From Zanthoxylum bungeanum (lineage: Eukaryota > Streptophyta > Magnoliopsida > Sapindales > Rutaceae), in the NCBI GenBank assembly GCA_019454045.1, contig SKCR01029097.1, forward strand, positions 122,374 to 186,373: 64,000 nt of DNA, written 5' to 3'. Made by a program: the position numbers and the translations under genes. Shown in pieces: positions 1 through 11,673 of this stretch; the stretch's first letter is position 1, and every line of letters starts with the position of its first letter. The notes under the pieces were generated by a model. It was given only the letters and a program-made list of their open reading frames with translations. It ran no database searches and was not told the origin of the DNA.

Positions 1-240
1 CGTTGCTATCCTTCTTTGTTGGCCCTTTTACACCTCGTGTGATAACCAAATAGGATGGCGAATCATTGGCTAGGAGATAAGTCAACATTCTTGACTTCCA
101 ATAGTTGTAGTCGGTTCCGGTGTAAAACGGAGGTCTAGTTGTTGAATATCCCTCGGCAAAATTTGACGATTGCTTGTAGAGGCCATGATCTATTCTCGGA
201 CGGTTAAGTCTTGTAGAGAATACCTCGCTCTGATACCAAC
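1..240 (-). pseudogene. Copia gag N-terminus and primer-binding site (SIRE-like), partial
   Basis: Read on the minus strand, this is the start of the internal region of a Copia retrotransposon. The primer site TGGTATCAGAGC (complement of 227-238) matches the 3' end of initiator Met tRNA and lies two bases from the LTR edge. An ATG at 184-186 opens a gag that soon shifts frame by one base. In the shifted frame the residues RPPFYTGTDYNYWKSRM and then a long hydrophobic-polar stretch are readable, typical of Copia gag of the UBN2 type. The rest of the element lies outside the window to the left. The start codon choice is by position after the primer site. The one-base shift suggests a dead copy. 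Assignment to SIRE/Maximus rests on the long LTR and this gag pattern and is inference. Confidence 0.7.
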
Positions 241-1823
241 TGAAAGTACCTACAAGCAATAGCAACAAAGAAACTCTATACCCAAGAGGGGGGGTGAATT
301 GGTTTATCGCTACAAATGCGGAATTATAAAATCTTTGCCGATTTTAGCTCTTATTACCAAGTGGGAGTTTTAGGCAATTTTCTCTATTCCAATTAATAGC
401 CTATATGCAAGTTTCTAATCAATATTATAAATGTAATCAAACTTGCAAATAAGTAAAAGTTAAGGGAAAGAGAAATACGACACCGCGATTTATATGGTTC
501 GGCCAAACGTGCCTACGTCCACTCCCCCAAGCCTCGCTTGAAGATTTATACTAGAATCGAGTTTTCCGTGGTTCACTCGTAACCAAGAGTTTTCCGCCAA
601 GGCACACTCCGAACCTTTTACAAGATTGAGTTTTCTACGTAGGAGCACTCACAACCTTTACAAATTACCCAAACAATGGGATTTCACAAACCACAAGTGT
701 TTTTGATATGAAAGATTTACAACACACTTGGGCACTCACAAATATAAGAAGATTGTGTGAGAGCAAACCCAAGTGTTCTAAGCTCACTAAATGATATGGA
801 AGATGTGTGTGTGAGCTTGGATGAGTGTTTATGAATATGAAGGTGTATGACACTCTTTGTTTGCCTTAGAGAATGTATATGAAGGTTTTCTAGATCTCTA
901 ACCTAAGGCAAAGGAGTTGGGGTTCTATTTATAACAAAATGCAAAGTTTTCCCCAACTTACAGCGAGACCGGCGAGCACACCGGCGAGGGGACCGGCATA
1001 CCGGTCTAGGGCTCCAACGGTAACATAACGTTCAAAAAAACTAGCCGTTGGACCGGCGAGCAAACCGGCGAGGAGACCGGCGAGCGTCCCTGGTTCCAGA
1101 GAGCATTATTTGCTCAGCTAAAACCGGCATGAAGACCGGCGAGAAAACCGGTATGGAGACCGGCGAGGAGCTCCCTGGTTTCAGTTCTGATGACCAGTCA
1201 AGACCGACGACACTTGGTATTTTGGCCATAACTTCCTCTAGAAAATTCCAAATCATGATTTGTAAATTTCTACATAAACTAGACACATAGATCTAGCTTC
1301 TGTAAAAAATTCAACTCCAAAAAAAATTAAGATGAATTTTATGGAATTTTTCTAATGTGACGTGTATGCAGAAAACGCACATCTGAACATGTTGTACTAA
1401 AAAGGCTCTAGAAAAAGTTCTATGCATCGGAATTATGTTCCGTTTGAACCGTAGCAAACTAGAGACACATATCTATCTAACGGTATATTATTTGAAGTTT
1501 AATTCAACCGTTTGATAGTTTTTGGAAGATCATTTACCGATGCACTTGTGCATAGAAATTCATTTTTGTGCAAATAAAGTGCAAATGATTCTTTAAGCAT
1601 TCTAATCCATTTTAAATGCAAGTGATGCAAAATGAATGATTCCTAAGAGCTTTAGATCACTTGAGTAAACTCACTTACAATAAAATTTAGCTCTTAATCA
1701 TTATCTTCGATTTGCCGCTAGTCTTCACATTCTCGCTCTTCACTCCTTATGCTTCGACACTTTTTGTATTGCTTCGTGTTTGCACGTCGAAGTCGTCAAT
1801 TGCGTTGACGTCATCAAAATCCA
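241..1823 (-). mobile_element. 5' LTR of SIRE-like Copia element
   Basis: On the plus strand the block begins TGAAAGTACC directly beside the primer site and ends ...ATCAAAATCCA, giving TG...CA termini. On its own strand it starts TGGATTTTGATGACG, a form common in SIRE-type LTRs. Length is about 1.58 kb. It interrupts the outer end of an Athila-type LTR that starts at 1824, so it is the younger insertion. The matching second LTR and the left target-site duplication lie outside the window, so the right edge is set by the CA end only and could be off by a few bases. No substantial coding sequence is visible; the ORFs on both strands at 1041-1290 are by-products of the repeats there. Confidence 0.7.
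961..1172. repeat. Cluster of ACCGGCGAG short repeats in the SIRE-like LTR
   Basis: The motif ACCGGCGAG occurs seven times in about 200 bases, in three groups (around 968, 1051 and 1134), mixed with ACCGGCAT and ACCGGTAT variants. The stretch is far more GC-rich than the rest of the LTR. It lies in the part that would be upstream or leader sequence, so it may be a regulatory array; that role is not shown. Confidence 0.8.
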
Positions 1824-3582
1824 ATTACGCGACCAAGTCGCCAACACGTACGTATCGTTCAAGTAGTATAAAAATATCGATCCCACGAGGACTTAATATC
1901 TAAACTATTAATTTTATGAGGTCAAATGATTACTAATATCTAACAAGTTGATTGATTGATTTGAGATGGTGACGATTCTAAATTTAAAAACAAGTAAATA
2001 AAATTGTTCGAAAGTAGGTTTTAAGAAAAAATTCAATATTAAAAACTATCTAGGGTTGTGATTTCTTCCAATATCATTTTAAAGATGAAGTGGTTATCTT
2101 AAAGTTGGGTAATATATTGATTTATTAACCTAGAACACTAAATTATGTGTAAGCCTCTGTCGATGGTCAGACACAAATACCCAGTTTAACCCAATTGAAC
2201 CATATGTCTATGTCAACCAAATTATCTGGATTCATTAAGTTTAAGTCCCAATTATGGCTACCCCCGCCCGACAGGTATATTCCTATCCTGTAAGGAAATC
2301 TATTAAAGGGTTATCTATCCTCAAGGAAGATCGTGGGCTATTGAGTCTAAGGTCTTAAACTTAAAATCCCAATGTCTAGTTCATTTTAAGTTCCCAGTTC
2401 AATTTTATTAATGGCCAGTTAATGAAAAAGCATTAAGATTAAGACTCAATAAATAAATCTTTATATTACCCAAGCTATAATCTAACCCTTATAAACCGGT
2501 GATATTGGATTTCATCACAACCCCAGATAACTGGCTTAGTTACGACACATATTTACGGGTAGTAAAAAAAACTTAAATAAAATAAAAGACATTAAGTAAA
2601 ATACTGAAAATTAATACTGAAAAGTAAATGCTGAAAGTAAATGCTGAAATTAAATACTGAAAATTAAATGCTGAAAGTAAATTACTGAAAATAAATTGCT
2701 GAAAGTAAATTGCTGAAAAGTAAATTGCTGAAAGTAAATTACTGAAAAGTAAAAACTGAAAATTAAAGAAAGAAAAGTACTGTGCGTAAAAGTAAATTGC
2801 GGAAAGTAAAAACTGAAAGTAAAGAAAAGAAAGTGCGAAAATGAAAATTAATTACTGAAAGCTGTAAATAAACAAACAAGAAACATCTTCTTAGTATTCT
2901 TAAGGAATTCCTTAGAAGAAAGTATGAATTTTACAAATGAAATGACTTGGTATTTATAGGCAAAATTTGCCTCCATCAAATCATCCACCAAATCAATTAT
3001 TAATTGCTCCACTAATTGCTCCACTAATTGCTCTACCAAATCCATTATTAATTGCTCCACTAATCTCTTATCATGTTTGGTGATGATTTGATAATTTTTA
3101 TTATTTATTTATTAATTTATTTTTTGCTTTGAAAATGATTGAAAGTGACTTTAATAATTACACACTACACACTTATGGATGGTTCATCAATTTCGGGCAT
3201 GAAATCTTCAGAATTCGAAATTATTTTGTCTTTCAAAGTTGTAGATATTTGAGTCTTCTTTAATCTGGAACTTGAATCAGCTCAATTCGATATCTGAGTA
3301 AGAAGTTATGCCAAAAATACGACAGATGCGCAAAACTGGAATTTCCAAAACTGCACTTCGTCAAAACGCCCTTTCAAGTTTCCAATCTCCAAAATTAAAA
3401 TATCAAGTCCAATAATTGCCCTTATTTGACCCATATTTCATCCTAAATGATTTCATTGAGACCTGATATTATTTTATCTGCAAAATAAACTAAAACACAT
3501 CAAAACGTTCATCAAACCCGAGAAACTAAACAAAATATTAAGTTAAAGGGGCGGTAAATATTGATATATTTTCCGCTCATCA
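1824..3582 (-). mobile_element. 3' LTR of old LOG-carrying Athila-type Gypsy element
   Basis: The reverse complement matches the LTR family of the 27-53 kb array over most of its length. Shared landmarks include the start TGATGAGCGGAAAATATATC (complement of 3563-3582), the CTCGTGGGATCGATA segment near 1880 and the long conserved block around 2160-2540. It is much more diverged than the array copies and lacks their fivefold CCTATATGG repeat. Its outer end is broken at 1824 by the SIRE-like LTR, so the CA terminus and target duplication are not visible. It lies downstream of the captured LOG pseudogene, as the 3' LTR does in the younger copies. Confidence 0.75.
2585..2870. repeat. Expanded 14-bp minisatellite inside the old LTR
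   Basis: Many degenerate copies of a unit like AAGTAAATTGCTGA or AAGTAAATACTGA follow one another. The related younger LTRs carry the reverse-complement motif (CAGCATTTACTTTATTT, CAGTATTTACTTTA) only two or three times, near 28525-28565. The array here is therefore a local expansion in this copy. Confidence 0.8.
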
Positions 3583-4662
3583 CCCCTACAGACTTAATTG
3601 TTCAGATTCCAGATGTCAAAAAAAAGAAGTGTCTGATTTCTTTAAGCTTTCTCTTTAACCCATGTAACGAGCTTTGGGTCAGTGACTCCCATGTCAAGTT
3701 GGCTTTAGGGCACTAAGTGTTAAAACATCCATACGGATTTAATTGCTCGAGTTAGAGAGGCTATAAAATCAAACTTATTCACACACACACAATTTGTTTT
3801 TTTAAAAAAACAACTCAAGCCCTATCATTTTACGCGAACAATCACTATTTGTTTAGGCAAGATGTCCGGTTACTAAGTAAAAGCTTGATTATTATCATTT
3901 TTTTTAAAACTAACTCAAGTCATACTGTTTTACGCTAACAATCACTGCTTGCTGAGGCAAGATGTCATGTTATTAAGTAAAAGCTTGGTTAGTTTTTTTG
4001 AATAAAAATATAAATTCCACTGCTTTTAGGTGCTACCTTCAACAAACTAGAGAAGTGAATATTACAAAATTTTCACTTATAACACATGATCATATGTTAC
4101 TGTGTATGTTTATAATACATGTCAAATGATCATATGAATATCAAATTTAATCAATATTATAGAGAATTCACAAATTTAAATGATTCAAAAAAAATGAACA
4201 AAAATAACTTGTAACGAAATACATTGAGATGCGTCTCATGAGCGAAAACTCCTTACACTGTCATCTTTGAACAATAATTCCACTTGGTTCGTCAAAAATT
4301 TATTGTTGGTTTGTGTGCAATTTTTTTTGAACAAAAAATACAAAACAAAATCAATATAAAACAAATTATTTACACACAAAACAACATATGTTTTTTTTTT
4401 AAAAAAACAACACAAAAATAAAAATATTTTTTGTTTACAAAAAGAAAAACACAAAAGACGAAAACTATCCAGTTAACTATCACATCCCCCCACCAAATTG
4501 AGACATTGTCCCCAATGTTTGAATAAGAAGAAGTAGAGTTTAGAAGAAATCACCTGGTTAATTTGGAAAATACAATTGACTCAACAATATTACTATTTAA
4601 CCCAAAAAAAATTACAAATTAAGATTCAAGTTCACTCCACGCTTTTTGCCACGATCGTCATC
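3583..4662 (-). other. 3' untranslated region of old LOG-Athila copy
   Basis: No gene is visible. Read on the minus strand, it holds about one and a third copies of the roughly 125-bp repeat found three times in the younger elements (37838-38200 and 50581-50940). The repeat includes the segment with TAGTGCCCTAAAGCCAAC-like wording and the GTAGGGGTG end that abuts the LTR here. The rest is AT-rich, with several T and A tracts. The short Cys-containing ORF and the purine-rich stretch that precede the 3' LTR in the younger copies are absent. Confidence 0.55.
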
Positions 4663-5263
4663 TCACCAGTCCAACTTGGAAAGAATTGGATCGATTTTAG
4701 GTTCATAAGCTAACATTTGGTCGATTAATTCAGCAGCTCTTCATGTAGTAAGAACAATATCTTTTGCTGGTTTTGAAATGAAACTGAGTCTTTTAGTATC
4801 ATCAAAAAATACTAAAAGAAAATCGAAAAAATGTTTACATTAAGTAGTCCAATAGGTTTTCGGTGAATGTTCAAATTTACCCATGACGCAACTGTGAATA
4901 TTTCCTCCAACGAGCCCATCCCATCTGGTAAAACAATAAAAACTTCAGCATGATTAATTATTTCATTGAGTCTTTCAAACATACCTGAGACAATGTATTC
5001 TTCTCCATTTGACTTTTCGATGAGATTTTTGTCTGCCAAATTTTTTGGAATGATCCCCAAAAATTGACTAACACCTTCGTGTATGGCCTTTGAAACATAT
5101 CCCATCAATCTAAGATCGCCACTGCCATATACTAAGTGCATGTTTCTTTCCATCACAACTCTACCCAATTCTTTTGTAACCTCAATAATTCTGGTTTAGT
5201 TCCAAAAATATATCCACAAAGTACACATATATTAGTTACTCGTCGTCTTGAAGTTTTCTCCAT
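4663..5263 (-). pseudogene. Captured LOG-like cytokinin riboside 5'-monophosphate phosphoribohydrolase, full length but broken
   Basis: LOG enzymes release active cytokinin bases from nucleotide precursors in the plant cytosol. On the minus strand an ATG at 5261-5263 opens MEKTSRRRVTNICVLCG, the usual LOG N-terminus. After a one-base shift near 5205 come MHLVYGSGDLRLMG (family form YGGGxxGLMG), the MFERLNE arginine region and LPDGMGSLEE, where the catalytic PGGxGTxxE has decayed. A second shift near 4815 leads into the C-terminal third, recognisable as FISKPAKDIVLTT, AAELIDQMLAYEPK and the end SKLDW followed by TGA at 4663-4665. There is one in-frame TGA between these. The total of about 200 codons equals a complete LOG. 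No introns interrupt it, unlike plant LOG genes, which suggests capture from an mRNA copy. It lies between an accessory ORF and the 3' LTR, as in the copies at 37 and 50 kb. Confidence 0.8.
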
Positions 5264-5313
5264 TTTTACTCTCTTTCTTATTTGGATGTATCGAAGAAAG
5301 AAATGACGAATTG

Positions 5314-5321
5314 TATTTATA
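5314..5321 (-). promoter_or_regulatory. TATA-like box upstream of captured LOG (old copy)
   Basis: The reverse complement reads TATAAATA, 51 bases before the LOG start codon. A TATAAAT lies at the matching place in both young copies (37009 and the equivalent site near 49753). Conservation across the diverged copies is seen; promoter function is inferred. Confidence 0.4.
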
Positions 5322-5468
5322 GATCCTTAAAAATGGTGAGTAAAGGCACTAGTATCTACAAAATGACAATTGTCAGATGAACAGTAAAACATATAGTGAA
5401 AGTAAAAAAGGTTAGATAATGTCGGCATAATTAAAGTAAATGAAATCAAAATAGTAAATTACAGTAAA

Positions 5469-5678
5469 TCAAAACAATAATTTAAAGTAAATGAAATCAA
5501 CGCAATAAATTAAAACAATATTTACATGTAGTTGTGATTGTGGCTCACATCTTTCTCTGGTTTTACGTTCAGTAACGGCTTGAACGTCTTCTATGGGTCG
5601 GGGATATGCTTCCCATCCAATTTTCTTATACTTTGACAAACATGGTCTTTTAAATTCAGATTCCCAAGACCGTATCAT
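5469..5678 (-). pseudogene. Short conserved reading frame after accessory ORF (old copy), unknown function
   Basis: A 69-codon frame begins MIRSWESEFKRPCLSKYKKI and continues IGWEAYPRPIEDVQAV. The young copies keep the same words in one frame (SRESDSKRPCLPIYKKIGWE near 36735 and 49477), then run into a stop. Protein-level similarity between diverged copies suggests a real coding past, either as a second small ORF or as the distal part of the accessory ORF upstream, which ends in another frame at 5696. I do not recognise the protein family. The last 15 or so residues before the stop look like AT-rich read-through rather than conserved protein. Confidence 0.45.
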
Positions 5679-5695
5679 TGTCTTTCTTTTTGAAA

Positions 5696-5890
5696 TTATG
5701 TATGTAAATTGCGAATCATTCTATCAAATCCACTAGGATGCATCTCAAAAGTCAATGATATATTATCTAATGACTCCTTACTCACGCCATCTCTAATGTA
5801 TTGAATTTTTTCTTCACGATTATTAGGCATCATTCCTAAATAACAACAACGAGTATTGTACGTCCAACGTGCGCATTTATATAAACACCT
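5696..5890 (-). pseudogene. Accessory ORF remnant with Cys motif (old copy), unknown function
   Basis: The reverse complement reads YKCARW, then TRC, LGMMPNNREEKIQYIRDG, VSKESLDN and finally RNLHT followed by TAA at 5696-5698. It is the diverged counterpart of the accessory ORF at 36318-36701 and 49063-49446, with the same length from Cys motif to stop. One of the motif cysteines has become Tyr. The N-terminal half is missing or unrecognisable, because pol and the region after it were deleted upstream of about 5900. The protein family is not recognised. Confidence 0.55.
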
Positions 5891-6140
5891 AATTGTTTAT
5901 TTCTTCATTTCTCAGCATATGTGCTTTCCTCCAAACTAGGTATGTAAGAGATGAGTTAATTAAGAAATTTAAGGACTCTTGTAAGGGTAAACCTTTTTTT
6001 AGGTGGTCGACATGTCATGATATTATCTTTTCAATGTATTATGCGTGTGCATTTTAAAATATTAATGCCTTTTATATATTTTAAATTCCATCCAATTCAC
6101 TAATTATGTTCTATCAACACATTTAACAACTTACCTTTGT
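5890..6140 (-). other. Deletion junction region between protease linker and accessory ORF
   Basis: About 250 bases separate the pre-RT linker from the accessory ORF, where the young copies have about 3.6 kb of RT, RNase H and integrase. No pol motif is visible. The stretch is AT-rich. It marks either an internal deletion or the join of two related elements. Confidence 0.5.
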
Positions 6141-9100
6141 AAGGGAAGAAGAAATTACCTCAAGGTAAGTTTGTTTATCACCAATAAATTTATATTTCAA
6201 TCCATCAAGCAAAGTTTTTAATTCCAATTTGGGTGCTTCTTCATGTTTCTCTTCAATAAGTATTCCTAGTTCCTCAACATTTTATTTCTCTTCATCATCT
6301 TCCAGTACCTGTGTAGAATCAAATGAAGAAAAATCATTAGAAATATTTGAATCTAATAGCGTACTTGATTCAAGAAAATTAGATGTACAGATTTCCATAG
6401 GGTCAAATTCACTCTATTGAATATGTTCTTGTAAAATTGGTTCAATTAGTTTCATGTCCTCATTTTCACAGTCCCCATTGTATGGTTGTTTGCATATGTT
6501 AAAAATATTAAGCTCCAACGACATATTGTTAAAGGAAAAATTTATGATTTCATGTTGCTAAAAATGAATGACCAAATATTACAGGAATTGGCATGTAATT
6601 GTTTGCTACATGTTGTGTCTCTAAGATAATAAAATCCACATGATATATGAATGTACTGACTTATAATAAAATGTCTTCCACAATTCTTTTCGATACCTTG
6701 ACTGATCTATCGGTAATTAAAAGAGTAGTTGAAGTTGGTTTAACTCGTCAATATTAAGTTTTTGATAAACCGAAATTGGAAGCAAATTGACACTAGCTCC
6801 AAGATCAAGTTATGCATGATCAATTTTGTGATTTCCAATAATACATGAAATAGTTGGACAACCAGGGTATTTGTATTTAATGCATTATTTGTTGAGAAAA
6901 TGGAACTTACCTGTTCAACTAGAAAGGATTTCGTTCTTACCTGATGTCTTCTTTTAACGGTGCACAAGTCTTTCAAATATTTGGTATAATATGGTATCTG
7001 TTTGATGACATCTAACAAAGGAATATTGACATTCACCTGTTTGAATATTCATTTATCTCTGGGAAATGGTTCAATTTCTTTGTTTTCAATACTTGGGGAA
7101 ATGGAGGTGAATGTGAAAAATTGTTATTATTAATGATAGGTAATGATTCATCAACCCATTCATTACTGTGAGAAGCTGAATCTTCACGAGGTTCAAGAAT
7201 AGGTATTTGGATGAATTTACCACCACGAAGAGTAATAACAGATTTGACTTGGTCTATATGTTGACTACCATAACTACCCTCATGAAAGTTTTGATGACTC
7301 TTGGTGTTTGGCTGGGGTTGTGCAGGAAACTTTCATTTCTCATTAATGGTTAATGCAGATATGATTTTGGAGAAAGTATATTTCACATCAATCAATGTTT
7401 TCACATTTTAGTTATTGATGGCTTCTTGTTTCTCAATGAATGCATGCAAGGTATCCTCAATGGTTTACCTAGGTGGTGGGACATATGGTGCATAATTTTG
7501 AGAATTTTGGAAATTCTGGTGTACCTGGGGATGTTGTTGCGATGGTTGTGCTAGGTTATCATTTCTCCAATTGAAGTTTGGATGGTTTCTCTAACCAGAA
7601 TTATAGGTTTGGGAGTATTGGTTTGGATTTGGTCTCTTGAAGGTTTTTATGGAACTGACTTGGTCATGGAGACATTCTTGCAGGGCATGTTCATTCAAAT
7701 ATGACATGTGACTTCTTTAATTGACTTGACATGATCACTATTCCTCATTTCGCCTCAACTTTTTTAGCTAGAGATGCATATTTAGCAGAAAAGTCATGGT
7801 CTTCCATAAGGATAAATATGTTAGGGTTGGTGCTCAGAGTGCCAATCCGGATCGTATTTATGTTCGATTCATAAATACGGACAATTCATTTTTCCATAAT
7901 ATTACTTATTTACTGGTAGCACATCTGGTCTTTTATACACATATTCGATCTAATTACGATTAGATATCTAATTATGATTAGATTGAAACTAAATCTAATT
8001 TAGTGATACATGTATATTACACAAAGACCCTAGGATTTACAATGTAGTGCGCAGTTACAACGTAGTTTGTAATTGACATTGGGAAGCGTAACTATAAGTT
8101 GTATATCCTTAAATAAAGTTCCTGGTCAAGATTTACTAACATGGTTAGGTTAGTAAAATCCGCTGAGACCAGTACATGTCGTATATCGTGACTTGGTTCG
8201 ATGGTTTATCCCAATGAACTATGGGTCTCAAGAGACTCGTATAGACATATAGGTATTTATTTGATAAACACTGAACGACTCACTGAAGATTTCCTAATAG
8301 ATGGTACACCAACGTCAATAGGAATCTTCTCGAGTTGAGCGAGCATAGTGGTCATTCGACTTGAGATATCACAGTGGATATATGAGTTATCCTCCACACT
8401 TTGATGGCAGTCACGTCACCAATCTATTTAGATCAGACCTCCGTCTGTTCGTTGGGTGTGAAATAATGCTCATGATATCCGGTGCGTATGAAGATAGAAT
8501 CCGTCAGTCCTGCGTACAGGGCATATGCATCCTACACGTGTTTACGATCTAGTAAATCCATGGCCGTGGTATAACTTCGGAAACCAGTTCCGAGTATTAT
8601 TTAGAGATCGTAAATTTGAAAGTCGACTATATTATACCATACGGATTTGACGTTCTTATCTATATCCCAGGTATAATATGGATAGCCTGTGATGGAGGGA
8701 TTATACGTATGCAATGACCTCGACTTGCATAGTTTAGCGAGATTATCCGTGGTCGTCATAATTCATGAGTGGGTGAATTATGGACACGAAATTAGATTTC
8801 GTGACGGATGAACCTAAACTTAGAGAGTCCCACAATATGAAGTGTACTCGTTGAGCACTTAGGCAACACATTATGAATAATACAGATTATTCATAATACT
8901 TCATCGGATTAAATAAGTTAACTCAAATCGTTTAAACGGTTAAACGAAAACACATGCTTTAGGGGATTTTGGTCAATCGTAATTATTGTGTATTTTTATT
9001 TGATACATAATTCGATTAGATACACATTAATTAATTGTCAAATGAGATTTTGGCACATGCCATTAATATATGTATTTGTTATTTAATGTAAATAAAAATA

Positions 9101-11171
9101 CATATATACATAATAATTATAATAATTAATTATTTAGATATTTAAATGTTAAATGTTTGAATAATTAAATAATATCCATTTTTCATAATTGTTATGATAA
9201 ATGTTTAATTATTATTGGTGACATATGGCATGTTTTAATTAAACTTTAGGTGTGCAAATTTGATTTGTTAACATAAAGTTTAATATAATTTAATTGGATT
9301 AAATTTTTGAAATTGACCAAAATGCCCTTTGAAAGTCGGCAAAGTGTATTTTAAAAAGGAAAAATTTTTCTTTTTTGCTTCTAATGGAAGCTTGGCCGAA
9401 ATTTATCCTCCAAAAATGCCCTCAAAGTTTGATTGATGATTCAAGGAGAAAAGGAAGAAAAATCAAGAAAAAAGCTTGGGAAATTATGAGATTAAAATGT
9501 AATCCTCAATGTCCTCAAGCCTAGAAAGCATGTTTCTTGTTTCTTGATTATCTAGATTGATTCTAGGGTTTCTTCTTTTCTATAAATTTGGGGCTTTTTG
9601 GATTGGAGGATGAATTTGAGGGCATGGTGCATGTGTGAAGTAGTATTGGATGATATTATTGTAATATTGATTCAATTTTTTCATTTGATGATAAGTTTCA
9701 ATTCTAGAGTGTTATGATCACTCTTGTAATGCCTATAATTGTTCTTGGGTACTTCATTGGTGGTGACTTGAATTGGTATTTTGATTAATATGATTAATCT
9801 TGAAAAATTGGATTAAAGCATGAAAAATTGATTATTTTTGTTGCAAAATCAGATCTGGAAAAATTGGGTTGATTGTGATGAAAATGATGTCATTTGAATA
9901 TATTGGATGTGTTTTGGGTGTTGGAACAATTGCCGAAAATTGTTTCGGAGTTGAAATAAGCGAAAACAGCGAAAAACGGCGTTACCGGTGACTTTTGAGC
10001 CAACCGGGTGACGACTGCCCAAAAGTGAATTTGTCACTATTCGGGCAGCCCATGAACTGCCCTAATACTATTTGGGCTGAACTGGACAGCCCTCATGTGT
10101 ATTGGGTGGTCGGTTCGGTCAAAAACGCATTTTATGCCATTTTGCGGAAAAATATTTTCGTAAAAGTTTCGCGACGTTTCTTAACTATTTATGTTGTTAT
10201 TTGATATCGAATAAATATGTTTGGGTGAAGTATGAATGAATTATTCATATTGGATATTGAATAATTTATTCGGTAATTTAAAAAGTTTTAAAATTACGAT
10301 TTCGCCTGAACAGCGCTTCCACTGCGCTCTTTGCCCAAAACCCCAACAAAATATGCCTCTACCAGACGACTGTGGTTTTAAAGACGACTCATAAGTGCCA
10401 ATTGTTTCCTAATATTGTGCATTCTCTCTTATGTGTTCTAGGTAATCTAGTGCATCTTCGAGACTTCTATCTTTAAACTCAATATCATACATCATTTCCA
10501 CTACTTTTCTACTTTAAGGCATTAAACCCTCGTAGAAGTAGGAAACCAACCTCCATGTTTAAAACTCGTAATGTGGATAAACATTCAACATCTATTTAAA
10601 TCTCTCCCAATATTGGTAAGTGTTTCCCCTGATTCTTGTGTGAAAGTAGTGATTCTTCTTTTAAAGGGGTTTGTCCTGTGAAAGGAATTTTTTTTTTCAG
10701 AAATTACTCTTGCAAATCATCCCATTTTCTGGTGGATCCTGACCTAAGGTTCTGCAACCAAATTTTAGCTTTGTCCTTTAAAAAAAGGAAAAAACTTGAG
10801 TCGAATTATATTCATGCTGCAATTGTGATATGTGTAAGTAGTACATACCTCTTCAAATTCCTTTAAGTGTTGATAAGGATTTTCTGATTCTATACCGTGG
10901 AATGTGAATAAAAGTTGGATGACACCTGGTTTAAAATTGAAACGTGATGTATCTGGGGGAAAAATGCAAGATGGTGATCCTGTCCTAATGAGATTCATGA
11001 ATTATTTGAATGTCCTAAGATGATTAAGATCGCCATGTTGAGACTCACGTTCTAGATGATCAACTGGATTTTCATCCTGGCCAGATGGATTTTCGTTTCC
11101 GTAACTGACGGTAAAGGTGATGAAAATTCTTTATTTAATCTACCGTTAGATGATCGAGACCAATGTCTCAT
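6140..11171 (-). pseudogene. Athila-type gag-protease polyprotein, interrupted and lacking most of pol
   Basis: On the minus strand the start ATG at 11169-11171 opens MRHWSRSSNG, a standard start of this plant Gypsy gag. It continues through LNHLRTFK, SRFNFKPGVIQLL, FHGIESENPYQHLKEFEEVC and LKFFPF. The frame is cut by a solo LTR at 7819-10348 and resumes below 7814 with NPNQYSQTYNSG-like and NHPNFNW words typical of the gag C-terminus. The segment before the protease (NIPLLDVIKQIPYYTKYLKD, then the CTVKRRHQV segment) is at 6940-7036. The DLGAS-type active site is only weakly traceable near 6800. Distal text down to about 6150 matches the linker before reverse transcriptase (LGILIEEKHEEAPKLELKTL). 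Reverse transcriptase, RNase H and integrase are absent: the sequence passes from here into accessory-ORF material near 5900. Stops and shifts are frequent. Confidence 0.7.
7819..10348 (+). mobile_element. Solo LTR, Copia-like, TGTTAGGG...CCCCAACA
   Basis: The block begins TGTTAGGGTTGGTGCTCAGA and ends GCCCAAAACCCCAACA, giving TG...CA ends. It is flanked by a perfect 5-bp duplication AAATA (7814-7818 and 10349-10353), so it is an independent insertion into the old Athila gag. Its 2530 bp contain no pol motif. A TATAAAT at 9581-9587 and the TGTTAGGG start favour the plus orientation. A lone LTR with intact target duplication is the usual product of recombination between the two LTRs of a full element. 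ORFs at 8361, 9849 and 9995 have no family features and are ignored. The Copia assignment rests on the terminal wording alone. Confidence 0.85.
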
Positions 11172-11673
11172 GCAACCTAAATGCATTTACAAAAATAAGA
11201 AATAAAATAAACAAGTGAAAAAGAATAAAATAAATATAAAGATAAATGATAAGGGAAAAAAAAATTAATGATTAGATCCTAAAACGTCATTTGATTCTTG
11301 TCAATTTAGATCTCAATTGAATTTCTCGCTCAACTGTCTTAATTTTTCGGATTAGGTTCATACAAAAAATTATGGAAGAATCTCTATATGGAATGGTTAA
11401 AGAAATTCTTTGGCAAAATAAAAACTTCATTTTAATTGAGTTTTTTTGACTCCTGTAACCTTGAAGAATTAAGTACAAAATTTTTCTATATCTAGGAATT
11501 CTGGGTTTACGATTCATTTAGGATCAATCAGGATATTTTGGATCTTCACACATGCAAAGGAAAAAAGTGGATGCAGAAAATACAAAAAAAAAAAAAAAGA
11601 TAAAAATAAAAAAGAAAAAAGAAAAGAAAAAATGCAAGGATGTTAAATTATTATTCTATCTACTAAATTATAT
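11172..11673 (-). other. Leader of old Athila-type element
   Basis: This lies between the primer site and the gag start on the minus strand. It is A-rich on the plus strand, with a long A/G tract at 11555-11640. No gene is supported; the 76-codon frame at 11287-11517 has no recognisable motif. Confidence 0.5.
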
